From: Flavobacterium sp. | Lineage (GTDB): Bacteria; Bacteroidota; Bacteroidia; Flavobacteriales; Flavobacteriaceae | NCBI GenBank assembly: GCA_016718345.1 | Contig: JADKDN010000025.1 | Coordinates: 22,570-86,569, forward strand | Direction: 5' to 3' | Length of the DNA stretch: 64,000 nt | In this document: positions 34,104 through 44,221 of the stretch, piece by piece | Layout: each line of letters starts with the position of its first letter | Position numbering within the stretch: the stretch's first letter is position 1 | Notes under the pieces: model-generated | Told to the model about the DNA's origin: nothing | Databases searched by the model: none | What the model saw: the letters and a program-made list of their open reading frames with translations, nothing else | Program-made: the position numbers and the translations under genes

Positions 34104-34317
34104 ATGCATTGATTTTTTGATGCAACTGATTCAATAAAACTTGATATTTACTTATCTCAATTAAGTCCTCATCTGCATCAGAAAAATCTAGTAGCTCATC
34201 TAACAATTCACTTACCTCTAATAATTTATTGTTAGCCTCTTTATTTTGTTTGTTGGCAATTAAATCAATAATTTCCTGAACGCTATTCTTTAAAACTGTA
34301 AACTTATTACTTATCAT
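34102..34317 (-). CDS. Small helical protein of unknown function
   Basis: About 71 residues from ATG 34317 (MISNKFTVLKNSVQEIIDL); ATGs at 34344/34341 would add nine residues overlapping the upstream gene. The sequence is predicted helical and acidic in its second half (LLDELLDFSDADEDLIEISKYQ). No family recognised. It is the third gene of a tight minus-strand trio. Confidence 0.6.
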   Translation of the reverse strand: MISNKFTVLKNSVQEIIDLIANKQNKEANNKLLEVSELLDELLDFSDADEDLIEISKYQVLLNQLHQKINA

Positions 34318-34327
34318 ATTGTCAATA

Positions 34328-34468
34328 TTAAATAGTATCATCATTAAATTTCTTACTAATGGCTTTCAATTTTTCTTTACGAAGAATTTTAGCATTTTTA
34401 ATTTTGTTTTGAGCTTTATGTAACTTATCGTTGTGCTTTTTGATGTTTTTTTCGTTATTTCTGCTCAT
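34328..34468 (-). CDS. 46-residue very basic protein
   Basis: MSRNNEKNIKKHNDKLHKAQ followed by NKIKNAKILRKEKL and ending KFNDDTI. It is strongly Lys/Arg-rich and helical, so nucleic-acid or ribosome binding is conceivable but unproven. Its start overlaps the end of the 191-residue upstream gene by 14 nt and its stop is about 10 nt before the next start, which suggests translational coupling and supports it as real despite its size. Confidence 0.6.
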   Translation of the reverse strand: MSRNNEKNIKKHNDKLHKAQNKIKNAKILRKEKLKAISKKFNDDTI

Positions 34469-35030
34469 GTAAACTTCTTTTTATATCCTCTAAAGTCTTG
34501 TTAGTATCTATTAATTCTGTTATTATTTGTTTTCTTAAATCATCTAATTCGGTATAATCAAAATGTTTAGCCCAAGAAGTTAAATTTAATACATTCCGAA
34601 TTTGTTTAATTTTTTTAGTGGTTTCAAAACTAGTTCTTAGAATAGCCCTTTGATTGTATTCAGGATTATTTTTATGTTGATAATTTACAGTTCTTATATC
34701 AAAATTTACTTCTATATAATACAACTCTTCCGAAGTATTATCTGGATAAAAATCTGTCCATAAGGCAAATCCTAATTTCATTTTTGAAGTGGTTTCTGGT
34801 ATCATTGGTTCTAATCTCCATTTACTATTTGCTAATCTACCCCGATGATTCGATAATCTGTACATTCCAAATGGTGTATAATAATAGCTACTCCCAGATT
34901 TACTTACATAATCAACTTTTTTTTCGGTCACTTCTTCTAGAGTTGTTTCTCTAAATACACAAAACGTATTTTTAAAAGTATTGGGTTTTGGAGATTCAAA
35001 AGTATTCATATTCAAAATTAAGTATTTCAT
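34455..35030 (-). CDS. Conserved hypothetical protein, 191 residues
   Basis: Soluble and unrecognised, with no signal peptide or membrane segment. Features: FCVFRETTLEEVTEKK, a Tyr-rich turn (GSSYYYTPFG), a beta-rich middle (LGFALWTDFYPD, YYIEVNFDIRTV) and a helical C-terminus (LRKQIITELIDTNKTLEDIK). It is the first gene of the overlapping trio. It looks like a cytoplasmic flavobacterial protein; no function is proposed. Confidence 0.65.
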   Translation of the reverse strand: MKYLILNMNTFESPKPNTFKNTFCVFRETTLEEVTEKKVDYVSKSGSSYYYTPFGMYRLSNHRGRLANSKWRLEPMIPETTSKMKLGFALWTDFYPDNTSEELYYIEVNFDIRTVNYQHKNNPEYNQRAILRTSFETTKKIKQIRNVLNLTSWAKHFDYTELDDLRKQIITELIDTNKTLEDIKRSLHEQK

Positions 35031-35037
35031 TTAAATA

Positions 35038-35077
35038 AAATAGCCATTACATAGGTTTTATAATGTAATGGCTATTT
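35038..35077 (-). terminator. Terminator of the endonuclease I gene
   Basis: Perfect 15-bp stem AAATAGCCATTACAT / ATGTAATGGCTATTT with a T-rich tail on the minus strand, between the endonuclease stop (35096) and the start of the 191-residue gene. Confidence 0.85.
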
Positions 35078-35095
35078 AGTATATGAAGAGAAAAG

Positions 35096-37064
35096 CTATT
35101 CGATAACTAATTTCTTAATTTCAGTAATTGTATCAGAAGTAATTCTTGCCAAATAAACTCCTGCGGATAAATTAATATTTAATTGAGTTTCTCCTTTGAA
35201 TTGATTCTCATATAGTTTAGCTCCAGCAATAGTATAAATTTCAATTGTACCTGAACTCATAGTACCCAACACGGTAATATAATTTTTAGCAGGATTTGGA
35301 TAAATTCCAATTTTAGATTTTGAAAAATTAGTTGTAGATAAAGTTGAATACCATTTCTCACCTACTTTTGCTCCCCAGATATAATCGGCTAAATCAGGAT
35401 AATCAATAAATGGATTTCTATTCATTTGCCAAGTGTAGATGTAATTATTTCTGTTCATTTCGAAATCATCAGATTTGTCTAATTTATTCCAACTTAACAA
35501 TGTTGTTAAATCGCCAATCTGTCCAATAATATTTTCACTAGGATTTCCATTAACCACGTTCAATCCATTATATCTGACCGCCATATAAAAAACAGCTCGA
35601 GCCACATCACCTCTCCATGTCCCAGGATTTCCTGTAGGTCCGTTATAATCAACTCCATAATTTCTATTGTTTCTGGAAGAATTTTCTTGTCCATCAGCAG
35701 CTCTTAGATGATGCGCATCAGATAGTCCAGCACCAATGTCATCAGCGCTTGATAAGGTCCATTTGTTAATTCCTGCTGGAGGCAAATTGTATAAATCGCC
35801 ATAATTACCTCTTGATTGTGGATAAATATGTTCCCTATTCCATTTTCCTACAATACTATTTCCTGATTGTAAATCAACTTTTGAACGAGGTTGTTCTGTA
35901 TAAATTAGCCATACCTGATTACTGTTTGCAGGATTTTGATCGGCTTTATTTAATATAGTATATACATCTCCATAGGTATGTGCTCTAACAATTGATGGAT
36001 TTGCAATAATATTTTGTAATGCTTGTTTAAGAGCAGTTCCAGATAATCCTTCAATAGAACTATAATAACCAATTGGAGCCGTACTAGCAATATTCCCGTA
36101 TGTGGGACTTGCTGGTGTTCCAAACGATAGTACCTCAAAATTAATATCATTAACTCTGATAATAGTACTATTATTTAAAACAATATAATTAGAGGGAACT
36201 GTTCCTACTTTGACCATCATCTCTTCATCACCTTCATTTACACCGTCATTCAGCAACTGAATTACTGTTGATGCAGTATTGGAACCTGATGGAATGGTAA
36301 TATTTAAATTTCCTGAGTAATCAGAAGCCTTAAAAGCTCCATTATTTAAAGTTATTGAAAAACTCAAATCAGAGGCAACGGCTGTATCTGTTTTAAAAGT
36401 AATCGTCATACTTTGTCCTTCAGTAACTGCACCAGAAGGACTAAAAGACGTAGTTATTCCATTATAAATAATTCCTGAACCATCGTTATTGGCTCTTGGA
36501 GTTGGGGTCTTAACTTCATAAGTTCCATCTGTTTTTCTTTGGAAAGATTGGGAAGCTGCTAAACTGTTTACATTTTCATTATAACTAACAGCAACACCTA
36601 AATCTGTCATTAATGTAGTAGCTTTAGTTGTTGGGCCATTGCTGTATACAAATGCATGAATTAAATTAGTAGTATTTCCAGCTGTATTATTTGGAAAATC
36701 TACTGCGTCACCTAAATAAATTGCCACAGCGTCGGGCCCGTTTTGAATAGTGGTTTGAGGTATAATATAGGAAGCTGATGGAACTACTTGTAAATTACCT
36801 AAAAGAATAATCCCATTTCCGTCTGTAATCAATCCATCCAAATCAGCTGCATAATAACTTAAATTAGATGTACCAGATGTTCCACTATTAAAAAAAACAA
36901 GGGTATATCCATCAAGCGGAAAAAAAGGAGTTGTCGATTTTAATTCGATAAATTCATGTGAATCTGTCGATGGTGTATCTGCATCCAATTCATTAATTAC
37001 CACTTGACTGTAAGAAACAAACGTGCACAAGAATGACCCATGTGAAAAACAGGCTTTTCATCAT
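35096..37064 (-). pseudogene. Secreted endonuclease I with lamin-tail and Calx-beta-like domains, T9SS type A; frameshift in signal peptide
   Basis: About 655 residues after correction. The long frame begins only inside the signal peptide (CTFVSYSQ-VVINELDADTP). An ATG at 37064 (MMKSLFFTWVIL) supplies the missing half in another frame, so one base is probably missing near 37030. Domains: lamin-tail (residues ~20-160, NELDADTP ... HEFIELKS), a Calx-beta-like beta-sandwich (~190-280, EGQSMTITFKTD ... NDGVNEGDEEM), and endonuclease I (~310-560) with catalytic WNREHIYPQSRG. A type A T9SS tail (IYPNPAKNYITVLG ... VYLARITSD ... KKLVIE) ends the protein. A nonspecific extracellular nuclease for DNA scavenging is expected from the family. 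Confidence 0.82.
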
Positions 37065-37084
37065 TTCTGTAAATTTTAGTTAGA

Positions 37085-37092
37085 CAAATGTA
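37085..37092 (-). promoter_or_regulatory. Candidate -7 box of the endonuclease gene
   Basis: TACATTTG on the minus strand, 20 nt upstream of ATG 37064. It supports that upstream start for the frameshifted gene. Confidence 0.45.
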
Positions 37093-37192
37093 ATGAATTA
37101 ATTGATATATTGCATAAAATGCAATATTTGAGCTTGAAAAATCAAATTTTTATACTTTATAAAAAAAGTAGCGAAACTCTTTTTAATTAATG

Positions 37193-37200
37193 TACATTTG
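37193..37200 (+). promoter_or_regulatory. Candidate -7 box of the J-domain/KTSC gene
   Basis: TACATTTG about 70 nt before ATG 37270. It is the same octamer as the divergent endonuclease box. Confidence 0.45.
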
Positions 37201-37269
37201 CAAAAAATTTGGAATTTCAAAATTACATCACATATTTAAATACTAAAAGACAATAAGTTACCCTTGTTT

Positions 37270-37710
37270 ATGAAAAAAATTGTTGAATACCGCAAGCTGC
37301 TGAACGTAGATAAAACTGTAGCACTAAAAGACTTAAAAACTATCTATCGAAATGCCATGAAAGAAAGTCATCCTGATAAATTTCAAGGTGATGAAGCTGG
37401 ATTATTGGAAGCTGAGCAAAAAAGTAAAGAAATTATTGAAGCCTATCATTTTCTGGTAAGTATAAATCCAGAGACTATTAAAAATGGATTACCAGAATTT
37501 AATGAGACTATTGCAAATTCAACTATTACGGATTATAAATATGAGAATATTAGATTGTCTATAAATTTTTCTAATGGAAGTGCATATGAATTTATAAGTG
37601 TCCCAAAAGCTGTATATATCAAGATGGTTAACGCTGAATCACCAAGTAGATTTGCAAAAAGACACATTTTTAATGCGTATCCTTACAGAAAAGTAAGCAA
37701 CCAAGAATAA
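37270..37710 (+). CDS. J-domain plus KTSC-domain protein
   Basis: 146 residues from ATG 37270; a TTG two codons upstream is less likely. Residues ~1-60 form a J-domain-like helical hairpin with the HPD tripeptide (ESHPDKF), the Hsp70 (DnaK) contact. Residues ~90-142 match the KTSC domain (NFSNGSAYEFISVPKAVYIKMVNAES), proposed to bind RNA. The pairing suggests a co-chaperone targeted to an RNA or ribosome-linked substrate; this is inference. It is monocistronic, with its own promoter and a strong terminator. Confidence 0.82.
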   Translation: MKKIVEYRKLLNVDKTVALKDLKTIYRNAMKESHPDKFQGDEAGLLEAEQKSKEIIEAYHFLVSINPETIKNGLPEFNETIANSTITDYKYENIRLSINFSNGSAYEFISVPKAVYIKMVNAESPSRFAKRHIFNAYPYRKVSNQE

Positions 37711-37728
37711 CCTACATATCACAAAATA

Positions 37729-37767
37729 AAAAGAGAGAGGCTGTTCATTTGAACAGTCTCTCTCTTT
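37729..37767. terminator. Bidirectional terminator between KTSC gene and lpdA
   Basis: AAAAGAGAGAGGCTGTTC pairs with GAACAGTCTCTCTCTTTT (one G-T wobble), loop ATTT, flanked by A- and T-tracts between convergent genes. Confidence 0.9.
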
Positions 37768-37781
37768 TATTAACCTAACTT

Positions 37782-39167
37782 TTATAAATGAATTACTTCC
37801 CCATAAGCATCTGCAACAGCTTCCATAACAGCCTCGCTCATAGTTGGATGTGGATGGATTGCTTTTAATATTTCGTGACCAGTAGTTTCTAGTTTACGCG
37901 CTACAACAGCTTCAGCAATCATATCGGTTACTCCAGCACCAATCATGTGACAGCCCAACCATTCACCGTATTTGGCATCAAAAATTACTTTCACAAAACC
38001 ATCAGGAGTTCCAGCTGCTTTAGCTTTTCCTGATGCTGAAAATGGGAATTTCCCAATTTTTAGTTCATATCCTTTTCTTTAGCTTGTTTTTCTGTTAAAC
38101 CAACAGAGGCTATTTCAGGGTTGCATAGGTACATCCTGGAATATTTCCGTAATCTATAGGATGAACATGCAATCCTGCTATTTTTCTACACAAGTAATTC
38201 CTTCAGCCGAAGCTACGTGAGCTAATGCTGATCCTGGAACGACATCTCCAATGGCATAATAGCCTGGAATATTTGTTTGGTAGAAATCGTTTACTAAAAT
38301 TTTATCTCTATCGGTAGCGATACCAACTTCTTCTAAACCAATATTTTCAATATTTGTTTTGATTCCAACTGCAGAAAGAACAATATCTGCCTCAAGAATT
38401 TCTTCGCCTTTGGCAGTTTTTACAAATGCTTTTACTCCACTACCAGAAGTGTCAATTTTTTCTACAGAAGAACTGGTCATAATTTTAACTCCAGCTTTTT
38501 TCATGGAACGTTCCATTTGTTTGGAAATATCTTCATCTTCTAAAGGAACGATATTAGGTAAAAATTCTACAATAGTAACATCTGTTCCCATAGCGTTGTA
38601 GAAATGTGCGAACTCTAATCCTATAGCTCCAGAACCAACAACTATCATTGACTTTGGTTGAGTTGGTAAAGTCATCGCTTGACGATATCCTATTACCTTT
38701 ACTCCATCTTGAGGTAAATTTGGAAGCTCACGAGAACGCGCTCCAGTTGCTATAATAATATGATCAGCATTAAACTCGGTAACAGTTCCATCAGCTTTTT
38801 TAACATCTATTTTTTTGCCTGGTTTTAGTTTACCAAAACCATCAATAACATCAATCTTATTTTTTTTCATTAGAAATTGAACCCCTTTGCTCATTCCGTC
38901 AGCAACGCTTCTACTTCTGGAGATTACAGCATTAAAATCTTTGTCAAAAGCGGCAATACTTAAACCATAATCAGATGCATGTTTTAGGTAATCAAAAACT
39001 TGAGCAGATTTAAGTAAGGCTTTAGTGGGAATACAACCCCAATTTAAACAAACTCCACCCAAATTTTCTTTTTCAATCACGGCTACTTTAAAGCCTAATT
39101 GAGAGGCACGAATAGCAGTTACATAACCGCCTGGACCACTTCCTAAAACTATAATATCGTATTTCAT
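37782..39167 (-). pseudogene. lpdA: Dihydrolipoyl dehydrogenase (E3), three single-base deletions
   Basis: About 462 residues when corrected, normal for the family. FAD-binding GSGPGG is at residues 9-14, redox-active CLNWGC at 41-46, NAD-binding GSGAIGLEFA in the middle, and the C-terminal active-site HPHPTMSE. It reoxidises dihydrolipoamide in 2-oxoacid dehydrogenase complexes. The frame is broken three times, at a T4 run (38073-38076), a G3 run (38118-38120) and a T5 run (38181-38185) on the plus strand. Adding one base at each restores VEKIAGLHVHPIDYGNIPG and ATPEIASVGLTEKQA and rejoins the same frame. Three compensating homopolymer losses in an essential gene point to consensus error. 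Confidence 0.92.
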
Positions 39168-39275
39168 TTTTAATTATTTAAGTTGTAAAAAATTACAATT
39201 AATTATCTTGTTGCTAAACAAATTTTTAATTCGACTGCGAAAATAAGCAATATTATTTAATTGTTGAATTTTGAA

Positions 39276-41035
39276 TTAGGAATTGTTTTCAACTAAGAAC
39301 TGTGAGTAATACAAATTTTTATAAAATCCACCTTCAATGTTTAACAATTCAAGATGTGAACCTTGTTCAACAATCAATCCTTTATCCATTACAACAATTT
39401 TATCAGCATTTACAATAGTTGCTAAACGATGAGCAATAACTATTGAGGTTCTTCCTTTAGTAATTTTTTCGGTGGCACTTTGAATCAGTTCCTCAGAATA
39501 GGTATCGATTGAAGATGTAGCCTCATCTAAAATCAAAATACTTGGATTACTAACATAGGCCCTTAAAAAAGCAATCAATTGACGCTGTCCAGAAGAGAGC
39601 ATCACTCCTCTCTCTTTTACATTATAGTCATAGTTTTCTGGTAAACTCATTATGAATTCATGAACTCCAATTTTTTTGCTGCCTGAATTACTTCTTCTCT
39701 GGAAATTTCTGAATTGTTTAACGTTATGTTATTTAGGATTGTATCAGCGAAGAGAAATACATCTTGCAAAACTACAGCGATTTGCTTGCGTATAGAACCC
39801 AGACTGTAGTCATTAATATTATGTCCGTCAATGCAAATGGCACCTTTGCTTATTTCATAAAAACGATTCAATAAGTTAATTATAGTTGACTTCCCCGCTC
39901 CTGTAGCTCCAACAATAGCAATAGTTTGACCAGATTGTACTTCTAAATCTATTCCTTTTATCACTTCTTCGTTGTCGATATAACTAAAATGAACACCTCT
40001 AAATTGAATATCTCCTTTAAATATAGGCGCTTCAATAATTCCTGTATCTTGAATTTGATCTTTGGTATCTAAAATATCAAAAACACGATTGGCGGCAATC
40101 ATTCCCATTTGCATCTCGTTGAATTTATCTGCAATTTGTCGTAACGGATTAAAAAGCATTCCTATGAACATAGTATATGAAAATAAATCCCCAAAGGTTG
40201 TGAAATGATCACCGTTTAAAATCTTAATTCCTCCATAAAGTACGACGAATCCTAAAGTAAGTGATGAAATAATATCTGCTATCGGAAAAAAAATGGAGTT
40301 GTACAGGATGGTTTTTATCCAAGCTTTATTGTGTTTTTGATTGATTTCACTAAATTTTTCAGCTTCGATATCTTCACGATTAAAGAGTTGAACTATTTTT
40401 ATACCGGTAACTCGCTCTTGCACAAAAGTGTTCATATTGGCAATTTGTGTTCGAACTTCTTCAAAAGCGACTTGCATCTTACGTTGAAATATTCTCGTAA
40501 CAAAAACTAAAATAGGCATGGCTATAATTACAATCCAAGTTAGTTTCCAATTCATATAAAACATAAACCCCATTACTACGATCATCTTCATCAAATCACT
40601 TATTATCATAAAAAGTCCTTGACTAAAAATTCTCGCAATCGCTTCAATATCTGAAACAGAACGCGTCACTAATTGTCCAACAGGAGCATTATCGTAGTGT
40701 TTCATTCGAAAACTCAACATGTGTTTGAAAAGTTTAATTCGAATATCTTTTACAATATCTTGACCCAGCCAGTTTGCCCAAAACACAAAGTAAAATTGAG
40801 AGAAAACCTCCAATAACAGCACAATTCCCATCATCGTTACATAAAACAATAATCCTTGTGCATCATGCGTTTTGATGTAACCATCGACTGTTTGTTTCAA
40901 CAAATAAGGACGTACCGCTGCAAATACAGAGAGTGAAATAGCAAATAGAATTACACCATTAAATCTCCATTGATAGGGCTTGGTGTATTCTAATATTCGT
41001 TTAAATATTTTGGTATCAAATGCTTTTGCTTTCAT
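39276..41035 (-). pseudogene. ABC exporter, MsbA-like permease-ATPase fusion, one frameshift
   Basis: About 587 residues corrected. Residues 1-310 carry six membrane helices of the exporter fold (LLEVFSQFYFVFWANWLGQD; RSVSDIEAIARIF). The ATPase follows with Walker A GATGAGKST and Q-loop VVLQDVFLF; after the break come signature LSSGQRQ, Walker B ILILDEATSSID and H-loop IVIAHRLATI. The break is at the T7 run 39671-39677 (plus strand); one more base gives AAKKIGVHEFIMSLPENYDYN. This is the heterologous lipid/multidrug exporter family; in Bacteroidota such genes often sit next to truA, as here (26 bp apart). The substrate is unknown. Confidence 0.88.
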
Positions 41036-41061
41036 CTTAGTGCTTGAAATAGCTTCATTAT

Positions 41062-41796
41062 TTATAAAAAATCATATTCAATTTTGGTCAAATATAATCC
41101 ATGAGCCGGAACTGAAAATCCTGCATCACTTCTGTTTTTATTTTCAATAATGGTATTAAAATCTTCTACAGTTATTTTATGTAATCCAACATTGATTAGT
41201 GTTCCAACTATCGCTCGAACCATATTTCTGAGAAACCTGTCTGCAGATATGGTAAAAATCAAATTAGTATTTTCTTTTTTCCAATATGCTTCAAAAATTT
41301 TACAATTAAATGTATTAACATCTGTATTTACTTTTGAAAAACATTCAAAATCATAGTGTTGCAGTAATATTTTACTAGCATGATTCATAGAATTAATATC
41401 TAATTCTTTATGATAATACCAACTTAAATTTTCTAAAAAAACGTCTTTAAAAGTGTTGATGTGGTATTCGTAGGTTCGCTTTTGAGCATCAAATCGGGCG
41501 TGTGCATCATCATGAACAAGAATAATATCATGAATTGAAATGTCTTTCGGTAAATACGAATTGAGTTTATGAATGCAGCTATGAGTATCGATTAGATTGT
41601 CGATATCAAAATGCGCAAACATTTCTTTAGCATGAACTCCGGTATCTGTGCGACCTGCTCCCATTAAATTAATATCAGAACTCAGCACAACCGAAAGTGC
41701 TTTGCTAAGCGTTTCTTGTACCGAAAGTGCATTGGGTTGGTACTGCCAACCGTGATAGTTTGTTCCGTTGTAAGAAAATTTGATGAAGTAGCGCAA
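41062..41796 (-). CDS. truA: tRNA pseudouridine synthase A
   Basis: 244 residues, intact. Converts U38-U40 of the tRNA anticodon stem to pseudouridine. The catalytic Asp is D51 in GAGRTDTGVHA; the fold markers FSYNGTNYHGWQYQP at the start, RTYEYHI and FLRNMVRAIVGTLINVG near the end are present. It precedes the ABC exporter gene on the same strand with a 26-bp gap, so the two may be co-transcribed. Confidence 0.96.
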   Translation of the reverse strand: MRYFIKFSYNGTNYHGWQYQPNALSVQETLSKALSVVLSSDINLMGAGRTDTGVHAKEMFAHFDIDNLIDTHSCIHKLNSYLPKDISIHDIILVHDDAHARFDAQKRTYEYHINTFKDVFLENLSWYYHKELDINSMNHASKILLQHYDFECFSKVNTDVNTFNCKIFEAYWKKENTNLIFTISADRFLRNMVRAIVGTLINVGLHKITVEDFNTIIENKNRSDAGFSVPAHGLYLTKIEYDFL

Positions 41797-41926
41797 GAAA
41801 GTTTATTTTGATGTCACAAAGATACTTATTAATACATAATTTTTGATTTTCAAAATACAACAAAATGTTAATTTGAATTTGTAATGTTAATGCTTATTTT
41901 TACAGTAAAAATTGAGTGTTTCTTGT

Positions 41927-42424
41927 ATGAAAAAAATTCTACTGCTTTCTGATACCCATAGCCACATTGATGATACTATATTAAAATATGTAGACCAAGC
42001 AGATGAAGTTTGGCATGCAGGAGATATTGGAGATTTAGTTGTGACTGACACCATAAAAAAAAGAAAACCACTTCGCGCTGTTTTTGGAAACATTGACCAT
42101 GACAAGGCTCGATTGGAATTTCCATTACACAATAGATTTTTTTGTGAAAATGTAGATGTTTGGATTACGCACATTGGTGGCTATCCCGGGAAATATCATC
42201 CTGCAATTCGACAAGAATTAATGACTAATCCTCCTAAATTATTCATCTGTGGACATTCGCACATACTGAAAGTTCAGTTTGATAAAAAACTAAACATATT
42301 GCACATGAATCCCGGAGCAGCAGGTAAAAGTGGATTTCACCAAGTTAGAACCATGCTCCGATTTAGTATTGATGGTGAAAAAATTAGCGATTTAGAAATT
42401 ATTGAAATCGAAAAACGAGTTTAA
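41927..42424 (+). CDS. YfcE/MJ0936-type metallophosphoesterase
   Basis: 165 residues from ATG 41927 (MKKILLLSDTHSH); an earlier in-frame codon at 41912 would add an unlikely MSVSC leader. Metal-binding motifs in family order: SDTHSH, HAGDIGD, GNIDHD, THIGG and CGHSHILK. A cytoplasmic phosphodiesterase of unknown substrate. Its stop TAA overlaps the stop of the convergent histidine kinase gene by 2 bp, so no terminator separates them. Confidence 0.9.
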   Translation: MKKILLLSDTHSHIDDTILKYVDQADEVWHAGDIGDLVVTDTIKKRKPLRAVFGNIDHDKARLEFPLHNRFFCENVDVWITHIGGYPGKYHPAIRQELMTNPPKLFICGHSHILKVQFDKKLNILHMNPGAAGKSGFHQVRTMLRFSIDGEKISDLEIIEIEKRV

Positions 42425-44117
42425 TTTTTTTCTTTAGTAGGTATTTTTATTTGAACAAATGTTCCTGAATTTGGAGATGAATTAATTGTTATATTCCCTT
42501 TCATGTTGGATATTCTAGCACGAATTTGAGTTAACCCGAAACCTTCATTCTTTTTAAATCTATTGGTTGCAAAGCCAACTCCATTATCTTCAATAGTAAT
42601 GATAAGCTCTTCTTTTTCGTCTATCAGACCTATTTTTACTTTACTTGCTTGACTATGTTTTACGATGTTATTAAAGAGTTCGGTAATGATAAAATAAATT
42701 TTAGTCTCATAATCTTCATTATAGCGCTTTGTTAGATCAACATTGCTAGAATATTCGAACTGTGTTATTGCATTTGAGTTTTTTTCACACAAATCTTGAA
42801 TCGCATAAAATAAACCAAATTTTGCTAAAAGTGTTGGCAATAACTCGTGCGAAAGATTTCTGATTTCGTCATGAACATCTTTAAGAATCAAGGTGGCTTT
42901 TGTAATCTCTTCTGCTTCAATATTTTTAGTAGCCGAAAAAGCAAATAAATGCAAACCGGCAGATGATAATTTTGCACTGATATTATCATGCAAAAAAGCG
43001 GCTATTTTTTTTCGCTCTAATTCTTGTCCATCAATTGTAGCATTTATGATTTTTTTCTGTAGTTGACTTTGTATTTTATTGAATTTATTTTTTTGTTTTA
43101 GCTTAGAGTTTTGAAAGAAAAAATAAAGTAAAATAGCCGTCAAAATACATAACCCAATAATTATTAATAATATTTTTTGCTTTTTAGAGGCTCTTGCTTG
43201 TAGTAAAAATTGTTTTTGTTTATATCCAGTTTCTACTCTTTTTAAGTCTCTCTTAGTTTCATCCAACTCAAGATTTATTCCTGCTGCATTAACAGTTGTA
43301 AGTATTTCTTCATTGTATAGCTCATCGTTAATTTTGGAATAAATTGCAAGATTTTCATAGGCTTCTTTATACTTTCCTATTTTTACTAAAAACTTTGAAT
43401 ATTCCTGACAAGCAAACGACAAATCCGACTTTTCATTTCCTTTTTGCCCTAACTCTTTTGCTCTCGAAAAGTAAAAATTAGCTTTTTCATTGTCATTTAT
43501 GTAGTTGTAATACATTGCATTAAGCATATTAAAACAATTACAGTCGATTCATCTCCATATTTTTTGTGATATGTATTTACAAAAGTCAAATAAGGAAAGC
43601 CTTCATCGAATCGATTATTTTCAAAATATGCCCACGTCATATTGAGGGTTGTAAACACTATACCGCCTGTATCTTTTACTCTTTTGCCATACTCAATTGA
43701 TTTTTTATAGTAATCGATACCTGTTTTAAACTGTTTTTTATCAAAACAATATATATTTGCAAGGTTATTATTTAGTTTATTTTTTATGGCATCATTGTTA
43801 GTCTTATTTGCGTAAACCAAACTCTTCTTATAATAAAAAAGTGCTTTTTCAAACTGATTTAGCTCATCAACATTTGAGGCTATTATCTTGTAACAACAAG
43901 CTATTAAATAATCATCATTAATTGCAATTGCTTGCCGTAAAACAAATCGAGTTTTTAGTAATGATTGTTCATACTTACCCGCTTTGAATAATTCATTTGC
44001 TTCTTTTGCAAGCGCTGATATTTGTTTTTGTGTAAGTGTTTTCTCTTGAGCAAAACAAGGATTGCTAAAAAGATTTAGCATGTAAAACAAGAAAAAAATA
44101 AAAAGCTTTTTAATCAT
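42421..44117 (-). pseudogene. TPR-containing sensor histidine kinase (NarX/DesK class), one frameshift
   Basis: About 566 residues corrected. It has a signal peptide (FFLFYMLNLFSNPCFAQ) and periplasmic TPR repeats (~residues 30-300, e.g. ALFYYKKSLVYANKTNN and TGIDYYKKSIEYGKRV). One membrane helix follows (ILLIIIGLCILTAILLYFFF), then a short coiled coil, a HisKA_3 dimerisation box with phospho-acceptor His (KIAAFLHDNISAKLSS), and HATPase (ELFNNIVKHSQASK, EDNGVGF). The break is near 43529 (TT on the plus strand; one more T gives VIVLNMLNAMYYNYIND). It lies 104 bp downstream of its response regulator gene. The stimulus is unknown; periplasmic TPRs suggest sensing a protein or peptide. Confidence 0.88.
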
Positions 44118-44221
44118 AAAGATTTACTGCTTGTATATTAAAAATACTAAAATAGAATCAATTAGCTTAGTAAGAATCTATTTAAAGAATTGTCCGAAAC
44201 TTCAAAAAACATGGGTATTCT

